Below, piece by piece: positions 7,950-15,907 of a stretch of 25,944 nucleotides of DNA. The number at the start of each line of letters is the position of its first letter. Position 1 is the first letter of the stretch. Source of the stretch: Chlamydiales bacterium (GTDB taxonomy: Bacteria; Chlamydiota; Chlamydiia; Chlamydiales; FEN-1388). Location: NCBI GenBank assembly GCA_021372185.1, contig JAJFUY010000108.1:1-25944 (forward strand). The letters are read 5' to 3'. A program made the position numbers and the translations under genes. The notes beneath the pieces are model-generated. The model did not search any database and was not told where the DNA came from. It saw nothing but the letters and a program-made list of their open reading frames with translations.

Positions 7950-7970
7950 GTTGGCTAAAAAAGAGCCAAC
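7950..7970. other. Hairpin downstream of the acyltransferase gene
   Basis: GTTGGCT (7950-7956) pairs with AGCCAAC (7964-7970) across a 7-base loop, 24 bases beyond the stop of the leftward acyltransferase/synthetase gene. There is no T-run after it on either strand, so it is at best a transcript-end or protective hairpin rather than a standard intrinsic terminator. Confidence 0.35.
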
Positions 7971-7993
7971 CTATCACTTAAATCAATCGGATT

Positions 7994-10651
7994 TTATTGA
8001 ACAAGCTTATCGAGTTCGCGATAGGCGATTTTGCCCGTGCCGGTCATAGGCATGGTATCTACGTGGATAACTTTGTCAATTTTTACGAGGTTGCTCAGGC
8101 CACCTTTACGTAATAGCTGGTTTACCTGCTCTTGAGTGTATTTGTAGGTTGTAAAGAGGATGAGGCTGGCCTTTTCTAAGACATCGCCATTGGGTACCAC
8201 TACAAAATGGTTAGGTTCGCATTTTTCATGGTGCATGAGCACCTCTTCTATAGCGCCTAAACTTACCATTTCGCCGCCAATCTTCACAAAGCGCTTGAGC
8301 CTGCCACTAAGTATAAGATTACCCTCTTCATCTAGGAGGCCAAGGTCTCCTGTGTCGTACCATTTTTTGTCGTCGATTTCAATAAATGGCTGGGATTTCA
8401 CTTTGTTTAAATAGCCTGAAAATACGTTGGGGCCGGAGGCCAGAATGAGGCCAACTTCGCCGTGATTTTTTTCGGTAATTTTTTTAGCATCTATATCTGG
8501 GTCAATGATCTTAAATGACACACCGTGAATAGGTTGGCCTACACCTTTTTTACGATCGCCTGTTACATTAGCACACAAAATTGGGGAACATTCTGTAATA
8601 CCATAGCCTTCAATAAAGAGCGCTTTTGGGGCTTTATTTTCTAGTTTTTTAATTAAGTCATCTGAGGCTTTTTCAGCGCCTGATATAACCTTTCTTAATG
8701 ATGTAAGCGTAGAAGTTTCACTAAAATCCATGATGTTTTTTAAGAAAGTTGGAGCACTACAAATCACCGTAATTCCAAGGCGGTCTATAGCATGCGCTAA
8801 CGCTTTGGCATCTGTTGGATTTGGGTAGTAAGCCACTCTAAATCCCGCCAGCAGTGGAAGTAAGCCTGTTACCGTAAAACCAAATGAGTGAAAAGGCGGC
8901 AGCATGGCAAGTAATTTGTCATTTTGATGCAGTGCGACTAGCTTTAACGCACCTCGTAAATCTGACAAAATATTGGCATGGGTTAATGGTACACCTTTTG
9001 GCATTCCTTCTGTTCCACTTGTAAAAAGCACCACAGCTTCACTACTTGATTTTACATCAACTTTTATGGCTTTAAAGCGGCTTGCTAAGCTTGCTTTAAC
9101 CACATCCCAAATGGATATTTGGGTCTTTATTTCTTCGAGCATTACAAGCAAGGGCTCTATTAAGCTAATATCTGTCGTATCAAGTGCATCTAAAAATGCC
9201 CATGAGGTAAGTACTTCCTTAATTTCTGATACTTCTAACACCGTTTTAAGGTGCTTTGGACCCACGGTCCAGTTAATCATGACAGGTGTTTTATTGGCCA
9301 TTTGGCATGCTATAACAAGCATGTATGACATGGTGGATGAGGGTAAAAGAATACCAACTCGCTTACCTTTAAGATTTGCAATAAGTTTTGTAAAAATGAG
9401 CACGAGTTTTTTGCATTTCGCGTAGCTTATAGCACCAAGTACTGGGTCAGTACATGCGATACTTTTAAGCTTTTCATCACATGAGTTAAAGAACACCTCA
9501 GGTATTGATGTTCCTTCCGGAATTATTGCCGCTTTTCTAGAAACAGTATTATTCCACCCCTTATCTGAGGCCAAAGAATCCACCTGCTCTTCTTCTTCGC
9601 TTTCTATTTGCCCATCAGCATAAAGCAGTACATTGGCTACAGTTACAAGCTTTTCTGGCGAGATGCCGCTAATACTATATTCATGGGCAATATAGGTAAT
9701 GAGCTCGGCATGATCAAGTGAATCTAGGCCAAGGTCTGCAATTAATTTAGATTCAGGCGTGATTGATTTTGCCGGAACTTTGGCAAGCTCTGCAATTTTC
9801 TCGATAATTTCTTTAGCCACTTCCTTATCAACTTTAGAAACATCAATGACGTTTTTTTCTACTTTTGAAATTTCTAAAAGTTCATTCTTCCAGAATGCAT
9901 AAGAAACTAGCGATAATGGCTCACCTTCATCTCCAAAGGGCTTATTGTACCAGTTTTCTAGGTACTCGTTAAGCTTGTCTTTGGAGGCATTTTCAGGAAG
10001 TTTGGCGATTTCAAATTGGACAAGCACATCTCTTCGCGGCATAAAAAAAATGCAGTTTTTTACTAGTGCCCAAAAGCTCTTTTTTAACACCTCTTTTGAA
10101 TTTACTTGCCCGCCATGTGTGGCTGCACGAGAAAAACTAGATCCCCAAAGTCCCGTCATACGCACAAGCACAACAGGTATTTTTGGATTATCTTGCACAA
10201 GTTTATGCACAGCAAAAGCACCACCCACCACTTCTTTTGCCTGATGCTTGGTAGTACCAGCAGGATAAATTAAAAAGCGATCACCCTTCTTTAAACCACT
10301 TGAAATGGTCTCAATAGAGCGCTCGGCTCGCTTAAGCTTTAACGGGCTTACACTAGAGCCAAAATTTGGGATAGGAATAGCATTGATTAAACGCACGCAC
10401 CAGTGAAATGCCGGATGATAGTACATGTATTCTACAATGAGCGGACGTATATGAAAAAGGCGCACAAGGGGCACAGAAATAACTAACGGGTCTATGATAA
10501 CTGCCGGATGGTTAGGTAAAAAAAGGCATCCTTTTTTCTTCGATTTTAGTAGGTCTTTTACCTCATCTAGCCCTTGGTAAGAAATGCGATAACGCAGGCG
10601 CAGCATAAGGCCAAAAACAAGTGAAACCAGTTGCAAAAGAATGTTTTTCAT
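7994..10651 (-). CDS. aas: Three-domain acyltransferase - ACP - acyl-ACP synthetase (Aas-like)
   Basis: This 885-residue protein probably activates fatty acids with ATP, loads them on an acyl carrier and passes them to lysophospholipid, allowing use of host fatty acids. N-terminal PlsC-like domain (about 1-240): NHPAVIID at 47-54 and YPAGTTK at 129-135. Central acyl carrier domain (about 275-347) with the phosphopantetheine serine Ser311 in LGLDSLDH. C-terminal AMP-forming domain (about 370-885): TSGTEGMPKG (544-553), EGYGITECSP (681-690), YDTGDLG (765-771) and the catalytic Lys874 in TGTGK. E. coli Aas lacks the internal carrier. The acyltransferase His and Asp are separated by five residues (HX5D) rather than the usual four, while the rest of the block looks intact. 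AAGG stands about 8 bases before the ATG. It is divergent from the FMN reductase gene. Confidence 0.9.
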   Translation of the reverse strand: MKNILLQLVSLVFGLMLRLRYRISYQGLDEVKDLLKSKKKGCLFLPNHPAVIIDPLVISVPLVRLFHIRPLIVEYMYYHPAFHWCVRLINAIPIPNFGSSVSPLKLKRAERSIETISSGLKKGDRFLIYPAGTTKHQAKEVVGGAFAVHKLVQDNPKIPVVLVRMTGLWGSSFSRAATHGGQVNSKEVLKKSFWALVKNCIFFMPRRDVLVQFEIAKLPENASKDKLNEYLENWYNKPFGDEGEPLSLVSYAFWKNELLEISKVEKNVIDVSKVDKEVAKEIIEKIAELAKVPAKSITPESKLIADLGLDSLDHAELITYIAHEYSISGISPEKLVTVANVLLYADGQIESEEEEQVDSLASDKGWNNTVSRKAAIIPEGTSIPEVFFNSCDEKLKSIACTDPVLGAISYAKCKKLVLIFTKLIANLKGKRVGILLPSSTMSYMLVIACQMANKTPVMINWTVGPKHLKTVLEVSEIKEVLTSWAFLDALDTTDISLIEPLLVMLEEIKTQISIWDVVKASLASRFKAIKVDVKSSSEAVVLFTSGTEGMPKGVPLTHANILSDLRGALKLVALHQNDKLLAMLPPFHSFGFTVTGLLPLLAGFRVAYYPNPTDAKALAHAIDRLGITVICSAPTFLKNIMDFSETSTLTSLRKVISGAEKASDDLIKKLENKAPKALFIEGYGITECSPILCANVTGDRKKGVGQPIHGVSFKIIDPDIDAKKITEKNHGEVGLILASGPNVFSGYLNKVKSQPFIEIDDKKWYDTGDLGLLDEEGNLILSGRLKRFVKIGGEMVSLGAIEEVLMHHEKCEPNHFVVVPNGDVLEKASLILFTTYKYTQEQVNQLLRKGGLSNLVKIDKVIHVDTMPMTGTGKIAYRELDKLVQ

Positions 10652-10702
10652 AGAGATAACCTTTTAGTAACATGTAAGAGAGTACCCTTTTTTGAACGAG
10701 AA

Positions 10703-10711
10703 TGCTATACT
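10703..10711 (+). promoter_or_regulatory. Putative extended -10 for the FMN reductase gene
   Basis: TGCTATACT is an extended -10 (TGn plus TATACT) 24 bases before the chosen ATG at 10736; the predicted leader is about 18 bases. No good -35 is seen at 16-18 bases. Confidence 0.5.
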
Positions 10712-10735
10712 TTTAGTAAATCAATCGGGTGTTAC

Positions 10736-11338
10736 ATGAAATATTTACTTTTACTTACCTGTCTTTTTGTGATGCCACTATCGGCAGAAACGAACGTTTT
10801 ACTGTTTTCTGGGAGCACAAGAAAAGAGTCAAACAACAAAAAGCTTGTGCTTGTTGCAGCAAAAATGGTTGAAGGCCTGCATGCAAAAGCCACTGTCATC
10901 GATTTAAACGCCTACCCAATGCCTTTATACGATGGCGATCTAGAAAAAATTCAAGGCATGCCACAAAAGGCAAAGGCTTTACAACAAGCCATGATAGATT
11001 CTCAGGTTATTGTGATTGCCTCGCCAGAATATAACGCCTCAATTTCTGCAGTACTAAAAAATGCATTAGACTGGACATCGCGCGCCGAAACCGGCGGCTC
11101 TTCACGCATCGCCTATAAAGGCAAAAAGTTTGTGCTACTAAGCGCCTCGCCATCAGGCAGTGGCGGCAAACGGGGCCTCGTTCACCTTAAGGCAATCATC
11201 GAAGCCATTGGCGGCACAGTCATTGAACCTCAAGTATCAGTGGCCAAAGCCCAAGATGCATTTGATGCCGAAGGAAACCTCACAGATGCAGAGGCAAAGG
11301 CCCAGCTACAGGCACTTTTGGAAAAGACAATACAATAA
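10736..11338 (+). CDS. NAD(P)H-dependent FMN reductase-like flavoprotein with apparent signal peptide
   Basis: The mature part has the flavodoxin-like fold of NADPH-dependent FMN/quinone/chromate reductases: the FMN phosphate loop GSTRKESNNKKL just after the first strand, and SPEYNASISAVLKNALDW, the family's PEYN motif. From ATG 10736 the protein has 200 residues and begins MKYLLLLTCLFVMPLSAETN, which reads as a cleavable Sec signal peptide ending at LSA. Family members are normally cytoplasmic. The frame is open 35 codons further upstream, but that part overlaps the divergent promoter region and has no ribosome site. A start at ATG 10769 (MPLSAETN) would give a cytoplasmic enzyme but has no Shine-Dalgarno; 10736 has only a weak one (CGGGTG). 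The gene ends in a palindromic terminator. Confidence 0.85.
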   Translation: MKYLLLLTCLFVMPLSAETNVLLFSGSTRKESNNKKLVLVAAKMVEGLHAKATVIDLNAYPMPLYDGDLEKIQGMPQKAKALQQAMIDSQVIVIASPEYNASISAVLKNALDWTSRAETGGSSRIAYKGKKFVLLSASPSGSGGKRGLVHLKAIIEAIGGTVIEPQVSVAKAQDAFDAEGNLTDAEAKAQLQALLEKTIQ

Positions 11339-11369
11339 AATTAACAGGATGATCCTGTTAATTTTTTTA
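11337..11369. terminator. Bidirectional intrinsic terminator
   Basis: ATTAACAGGAT and ATCCTGTTAAT form a perfect stem (in practice closing on a small GATGATC loop), followed on the plus strand by TTTTTTT and on the minus strand by TTTTATT. It sits between the convergent FMN reductase and YtxH-like genes and can serve both. Confidence 0.85.
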
Positions 11370-11371
11370 GT

Positions 11372-12028
11372 TTATGACTTGAAGGTTTTGATGAAGTTTA
11401 GGCCTGCTTGGGCTAGGTCTATGAATTCACCGGTTTTGTTTTTTACTTCATCGCGGGCGTGTTCGGCGTGTTCTGCCACTTGTTCTGTAACATGGCCGAT
11501 GCCTTCTTTGACGTTCTCGGTTTTGTCTTGGATAGAATGGATGACGTTTGCTGCCAGCTTTTTCCAGTCAAATGACTGATCTTTATTGCTGTGCCAGTTA
11601 TAAAGTAGGGCAGCTCCTGATGCTAAAAGGCCACCGAGTGCCGCTCCTACGATAAGTCCTTTTTGGACAGACGTGTCTTCAAACTCATCTTTTACGTAGT
11701 CAACAGCACCTGAGGCTTTATCTTGCACTTGCTCTGACATATCGCTAATGAGTGATTTACACTTTTCTGTGTAGTCTTCGCATTTTTCTTTAAACCCTTT
11801 TGGTTTACGTGATGCGGCAATAAGGGCCGCTGTTATACAGCCTACAGCGCCCGTGATAATTACTCCTGTCACGATTTTCTTGGTAAGGTCATTGTTATCC
11901 ATATCGTGATCCTTTGTTTTTTTTACGCTTTTAGATTTGGCTTTCACTTTTACCGGAGTTACTGACTCTTTTACTTTTTTGGCCTTTTTTGTAACGGCCT
12001 CTTTAAGTGTTTCTTCATGATGTGTCAT
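11372..12028 (-). CDS. YtxH-like membrane protein with Lys-rich N-terminus
   Basis: The 218-residue protein has a basic N-terminus (about 12-40, rich in KKAKK and VKAKSKSVKK), a hydrophobic glycine/alanine segment at 51-73, a second at 124-143, and an amphipathic helical C-terminus (about 160-200; HVTEQVAEHAEHARDEV) resembling LEA or apolipoprotein-type helices. This resembles the YtxH/gas-vesicle-like stress protein family. I chose the ATG at 12028 because AAGGAG stands 6 bases before it and it overlaps the upstream stop (ATGA), giving translational coupling. The open frame extends further upstream to 12091 but lies inside the previous gene. Together with its neighbour it mirrors the Bacillus ytxG-ytxH pairing. 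Function unknown. Confidence 0.7.
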   Translation of the reverse strand: MTHHEETLKEAVTKKAKKVKESVTPVKVKAKSKSVKKTKDHDMDNNDLTKKIVTGVIITGAVGCITAALIAASRKPKGFKEKCEDYTEKCKSLISDMSEQVQDKASGAVDYVKDEFEDTSVQKGLIVGAALGGLLASGAALLYNWHSNKDQSFDWKKLAANVIHSIQDKTENVKEGIGHVTEQVAEHAEHARDEVKNKTGEFIDLAQAGLNFIKTFKS

Positions 12029-12369
12029 ACGCTTCTCCTTTTCGTTAGTGTTTTCCAGATGTTTACTGCCGTTAGCGCAAAACCAATACATTGGCTTGCA
12101 AGGCTTGAGGAACTGTTAACACTGGCATTATCTCCTACTTGCGAAATAGCAGAAAAAAGTGGATTTAAGCTACGTAATTTGTGGTGAACATCATGCGTAA
12201 TTTCTGTAGCATTTTGACTAATAGATGAAACATCCTTCTGGATATCTTCTGCAGTCTTTGCCACTCTTTGCAAGATCTTAAGAGCCTGAAATAAAAACCA
12301 GCCCACCACACATGTCAGCACAAGAGAACAGATTGCCATGATGAGAATTGAGATATCGATTACTGACAT
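12025..12369 (-). CDS. DUF948 (YtxG-like) membrane protein
   Basis: This 114-residue protein has one N-terminal transmembrane segment (about 6-28) followed by a coiled-coil-like stretch (LQRVAKTAEDIQKDVSSISQ), the usual DUF948 layout, also seen in Bacillus YtxG. AGGAGG lies 4 bases upstream of the ATG, the clearest ribosome site in this part of the window. The stop overlaps the YtxH-like start by 4 bases. The pair is flanked by the leftward pbp2 gene, 70 bases upstream. The C-terminal 30 residues contain a second weakly hydrophobic stretch (SQCIGFALTAVNIW). Role unknown; DUF948/YtxH pairs are stress-associated in Firmicutes. Confidence 0.75.
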   Translation of the reverse strand: MSVIDISILIMAICSLVLTCVVGWFLFQALKILQRVAKTAEDIQKDVSSISQNATEITHDVHHKLRSLNPLFSAISQVGDNASVNSSSSLASQCIGFALTAVNIWKTLTKRRSV

Positions 12370-12439
12370 GCTGCCTCCTACTTGTTATCACTTGAGGCTA
12401 TGCCTATCAGTATTAATAAGCAATCAACAATAACCCATA

Positions 12440-15400
12440 CTAGGTTCGGGTTTGGATTTGGCGCCATTTTTTTATGACTTGGGCAGCTAAGGGCGCTGTC
12501 TCACGCCCATAACCACCGTAGCGCTGGTAGACTATTACAACAAGATCAGGCTCGCCATGGGCGTACGATATGCCCCCAAACCAGGTGTGGTTGTAGATAA
12601 TTGATGGCTGGCCAATATCGATGCCTATTTTTTCTTGTGATTCGGCTGTACTTGTTTTGCCGATGAGAGAGTCTTTTAGCTCATAAAAGGCTTTATACTG
12701 ATCAGGCCTTGATGTGCTTAAGCGCTTTAAGGCTCCACTTCTATCTTCATGAATATGCCCGATAACCTTTTTTAGGCCATCTAGAAGGGTTTTTTGTATT
12801 TCTTTTGGTAAATAGACAGACTTTGCTTCTTTAACAGGCGGCACCACGACTTCATTTTTTATCTGGCGTTTATCAGCCTTTGAAAAAAGAGGAAAGTCTA
12901 TTCCTACAAGGCCTAAAACGTCTTTGTAGGCAAAATTTGCTTTTTTAGCGCGTGTAGTTTGTTCAAAATATTGTCCCTTACCTACTACCAGATCTACAAT
13001 TCTAGGTGAAACTACAGTGCCGCCATTGGCAATAGCACTCAGCATACAGGCACTTTGTAGCGGTGTTGTAAGCAGGCTATGCTGGCCTATTGCCATAGAA
13101 TATAAACCTGTACGGTTTGTGGCTAAATCCTGTGGAATTGACCCCTGCATCTCACCTGGAAGCGAAATGCCAGTTTTTTGACCAAAGCCAAAATCCATTG
13201 CGGCATCACTTAGCTGTTTTGGATCATGCAAATAATCACCAGCTATTAAAGAAAAGTAGGGGTTACTAGATACTTCGATGGCACTTACAAGATTCAGCTT
13301 ACCAAGATCGTGGTGCATGCTTTTGGGGATTCTACCGCCCTTGTACATCTGTGGAATAGGTGCCCCAGATGCAAATGCCCCTACATAGTTTTTGCCATTA
13401 TACTTATAGGTCTTATCTACAATGTCAAAAAGCGTAAGGTCTTTGGCCGTTACCTTGCCTTTTAATTCTATATAACGCTGCTTTAAGGCCGCATAGGCTG
13501 TTACCAGCTTAAAGAGTGATCCTTGAATAGCTGCATGACGGTAGGCGTAGGATCGAAGTGAGCCCTCCCCTAAGCCCTTACGCACACACATCACAAGGTC
13601 TTGCAGTGTGCAGTCAGTTTTTCCGGGTACGAGGCGCGGATAGGTACCGTAAAGGGGTGCCCCCAAGTCTTTAAAGCCTTTAAGGCTTGCTAAAAAGGCT
13701 GTTTGCAAATCCTTAGGCATACCCTCTAGCTGACTTGCTAGCGCTACGTAGTGTGTAGGCAGGTTATTGGTCTCAAGAAAGGCTTGGGTTAACTCAAATC
13801 TCTTCTGTTGCCAAAACTCATCAAACTGGCGCGCTTCCTCTTTGTCAATATAGTCTAAGTAAGGTTTTTGGTAAGTATGCGCCTTTTTTTCATCTAGTCG
13901 TTTTTGCTTTAAAAAGGCTTTTTCGTTTTCTTTTCGCCATGTTTTAAAAAATGCCTCTTTCCAACGTGGTCGTACATCTTTTCTCATTTCTTCTGTGAGC
14001 TGGGTATAGCTTGAGCTTAAGTCTCTATATTCATCAATTGATAGATCTCCAACTTCTGCAATAAGCTCTCCAGAAAAATCCTCAGCGCTCAAGATAAGGC
14101 GGCTTAAATCTGTTACAAGAAAATCTGTTTCACTACCTGTTTGCTGGAGCTGTATTACCTTTTTGATAGGCTCACTTGAATGCAGCGTATCAAATATGTT
14201 TGAGTTTTCAGGCAATACAAATTCTAAAAACCGATCCCAGGTGAGATATTCATCCACATCAATAAATTCTTTTGTTTTATCTGAGTATCTCTGGCAGCTA
14301 AAGGGCACAAACTGATCCCATATTCTACCTATGTATGTTTCATTTTCTAGCCAGCGCAAGATATGATCTTGTGCATCCTCAGAAAAAAAGGTGTTTTTAG
14401 AGCGGATAAAGTCGTTAGGATCATAGCGAGGAAAGCTTGCAAGGGCAACTACTTGCCCTGTTTTTGGGTCAAGTGCCACTATTGCACCGCCTCGTATAAG
14501 GGGCTCTTTAGCTTTTTTGGCTTTTGGATCGTGTGTAAAGGCATATTCTCTATCAGTTTCTGCTTGAGCCAAAAGTTTTTCTGCATACTCTTGAAGTTCA
14601 ACAGAAAGTGATAACAGTACCCGTTTACCCACAGTTGGGGCAATTGTGCCGGGTAGTTTTCTCAAAGAGTTGCCTTTTGCGTCACTAAAGTACGATTTCT
14701 TACCCACAAGGCCCCGTAAGTCATTTTCAAAGCTTGCTTCTATCCCCAATAGCCCCACGCTATCGTTAATTGTGTAGGCCTGTTCAGTTAGTTTAAGTAA
14801 TCTTTGGTTAGCTTCGGCAAATGATGTTACCGATTGAGGTAAATCTACCTCTTGGCCCTGCTCTTTTCGCAAGATATAGTCAGATAAGGTGCGAATTTCT
14901 GCTACAATATTAGTATATTTTTCTTTTGATATCGGCCCCATGTAGCCGATCACATCACAGGCAGTACGCCCGGCCGGATAGTAGCGTTTTGGCACACACT
15001 GTACGTGTATGCCCTGCCAGTCTTTTTCTAACAGCTGCAGCTGATAATATTCTTCTTCTGATAAGCCTTTTTTGATAACAAAAGGAATATTGTTGTTTTG
15101 GGCGGCATGAGAGTAAATAATATCTTCAAGGCGCTCAGCATCTACCCCAATGATATTGGCCACCTTTTCAGATAGCTTGTGGATATATTCTCGGCGCAAG
15201 TACCGTCTTTTTTTATTACCCGCTTCATCATATTGAGCAATAACTGCAGGAATATCTCTAAACTGAGAATAGACAATGCTTACTCGGTACTCAATTTTGT
15301 TAGCGGCTAAAAGAATATTAAATCTATCTCGAATAGTTCCCCTTGCTGCCGGCTCAATAAGGGTGCGTTTTCGGGCTAAAAATGCCTCTTCTACCTTTTT

Positions 15401-15541
15401 ATCGTGCTGAATTACCGATAAATGCCATAGTCGCAGGGCAACTAAAAGCAGTATGCAGAAGATTACGTTAAGGACAATATTTGCCTTTATGGGTATGTTC
15501 TGGAGCGAATTTGCGTCACTTTTTCGTGAATTGTTAAACAT
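12440..15541 (-). CDS. pbp2: Penicillin-binding protein 2 (class B transpeptidase), large chlamydial type
   Basis: PBP2 crosslinks peptidoglycan; in Chlamydiae it acts in the division-site peptidoglycan ring. The 1033-residue protein has a single N-terminal anchor (about 20-40), a dimerisation domain (RGTIRDRFNILLA, 68-80; KRYYPAGRTACDVIGYMGP, 185-203), and a transpeptidase domain starting at GGAIVALDPKTGQVVALASF (351-370). The catalytic Ser675 and Lys678 are in GSLFK, and SSN is 758-760. About 280 residues (380-660), largely charged and helical, lie between ASFPRYDPNDF and the SXXK motif, which are close together in typical PBP2. The KTG motif reads KTS (962-964, GKTSTAES). Next to tRNA-Gly and rpsB it matches the Chlamydia pbpB position. 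No clear Shine-Dalgarno precedes the ATG. Confidence 0.93.
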   Translation of the reverse strand: MFNNSRKSDANSLQNIPIKANIVLNVIFCILLLVALRLWHLSVIQHDKKVEEAFLARKRTLIEPAARGTIRDRFNILLAANKIEYRVSIVYSQFRDIPAVIAQYDEAGNKKRRYLRREYIHKLSEKVANIIGVDAERLEDIIYSHAAQNNNIPFVIKKGLSEEEYYQLQLLEKDWQGIHVQCVPKRYYPAGRTACDVIGYMGPISKEKYTNIVAEIRTLSDYILRKEQGQEVDLPQSVTSFAEANQRLLKLTEQAYTINDSVGLLGIEASFENDLRGLVGKKSYFSDAKGNSLRKLPGTIAPTVGKRVLLSLSVELQEYAEKLLAQAETDREYAFTHDPKAKKAKEPLIRGGAIVALDPKTGQVVALASFPRYDPNDFIRSKNTFFSEDAQDHILRWLENETYIGRIWDQFVPFSCQRYSDKTKEFIDVDEYLTWDRFLEFVLPENSNIFDTLHSSEPIKKVIQLQQTGSETDFLVTDLSRLILSAEDFSGELIAEVGDLSIDEYRDLSSSYTQLTEEMRKDVRPRWKEAFFKTWRKENEKAFLKQKRLDEKKAHTYQKPYLDYIDKEEARQFDEFWQQKRFELTQAFLETNNLPTHYVALASQLEGMPKDLQTAFLASLKGFKDLGAPLYGTYPRLVPGKTDCTLQDLVMCVRKGLGEGSLRSYAYRHAAIQGSLFKLVTAYAALKQRYIELKGKVTAKDLTLFDIVDKTYKYNGKNYVGAFASGAPIPQMYKGGRIPKSMHHDLGKLNLVSAIEVSSNPYFSLIAGDYLHDPKQLSDAAMDFGFGQKTGISLPGEMQGSIPQDLATNRTGLYSMAIGQHSLLTTPLQSACMLSAIANGGTVVSPRIVDLVVGKGQYFEQTTRAKKANFAYKDVLGLVGIDFPLFSKADKRQIKNEVVVPPVKEAKSVYLPKEIQKTLLDGLKKVIGHIHEDRSGALKRLSTSRPDQYKAFYELKDSLIGKTSTAESQEKIGIDIGQPSIIYNHTWFGGISYAHGEPDLVVIVYQRYGGYGRETAPLAAQVIKKWRQIQTRT

Positions 15542-15586
15542 ATAGTCAAATGCAAATTGTCAAAAATGATGCCATAAGATACCCTA

Positions 15587-15616
15587 TTTATACCATTTCG
15601 TGCGCCTGTAGTTCAA
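15587..15616 (-). promoter_or_regulatory. Putative pbp2 promoter reaching into tRNA-Gly
   Basis: On the minus strand TTGAAC (bases 15611-15616) and TATAAA (15587-15592) are separated by 18 bases, and the -10 is preceded by TGG, an extended -10. The -35 lies inside the oppositely oriented tRNA-Gly gene. The leader to the pbp2 ATG would be about 39 bases. Confidence 0.55.
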
Positions 15617-15672
15617 TGGTAGAACAGTAGCCTTCCAAGCTACGTGTGTCAGTTCGATTCTGATCAGGCGCT
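15602..15672 (+). tRNA. tRNA-Gly (TCC)
   Basis: The 71-base sequence folds as a tRNA: acceptor GCGCCTG with CAGGCGC, anticodon stem GTAGC/GCTAC around the loop CTTCCAA (anticodon TCC), and a T-arm GTCAG-TTCGATT-CTGAT. Discriminator base is T and the 3' CCA is not encoded. A weak rightward promoter TTGTCA-N17-TACCCT lies at 15557-15585. Confidence 0.96.
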
Positions 15673-15697
15673 AACTTCCTTATACTAATTTCTCTCT

Positions 15698-15768
15698 TAT
15701 TCTTATTCTTGATCTTTGTCTTTGTCTGTTTTGGCTTTAAAAAAAAGAATAAGAACAAGACTAAGAAT
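15698..15768. repeat. Imperfect palindrome of TTATTCTT words
   Basis: TTCTTATTCTT at 15700-15710 is exactly complementary to AAGAATAAGAA at 15745-15755, and the similarity extends through CTTGATCTTTGTC on the left and the AACAAGACTAAGAA side on the right with a few mismatches. It lies between tRNA-Gly and the rpsB leader. It resembles a low-complexity miniature palindrome and could end the tRNA transcript, but there is no classical terminator. Confidence 0.5.
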
Positions 15769-15774
15769 TATTCC

Positions 15775-15804
15775 TTTACTCTTTCTCTAGGAATAAGATA
15801 TCAT
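15775..15804 (+). promoter_or_regulatory. Putative rpsB-tsf promoter
   Basis: TTTACT (15775-15780) and TATCAT (15799-15804) are separated by 18 bases. The leader to rpsB would be about 97 bases, long enough to hold the hairpin at 15858-15877. Confidence 0.4.
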
Positions 15805-15857
15805 ATCATCCCTCTAGATTCGCTGTGAAAATAGAGTATTTTATTTCCAAGACCGAA

Positions 15858-15877
15858 ATCTTCTCCCGCGAGAAGAT
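15858..15877 (+). promoter_or_regulatory. rpsB leader hairpin
   Basis: ATCTTCTC and GAGAAGAT form a perfect 8-bp stem closed by the tetraloop CCGC, 30 bases before the rpsB start codon. S2 autoregulates through its mRNA leader in enterobacteria; whether this hairpin has such a role is inference. Confidence 0.45.
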
Positions 15878-15907
15878 GCCGTCGTCATATACATAAAGGG
15901 ACAAGGC

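Noticed and set aside
8973..9425. 150-codon frame opposite the acyl-ACP synthetase
   Set aside because: Antisense shadow of a conserved coding region, with no family resemblance or ribosome site.
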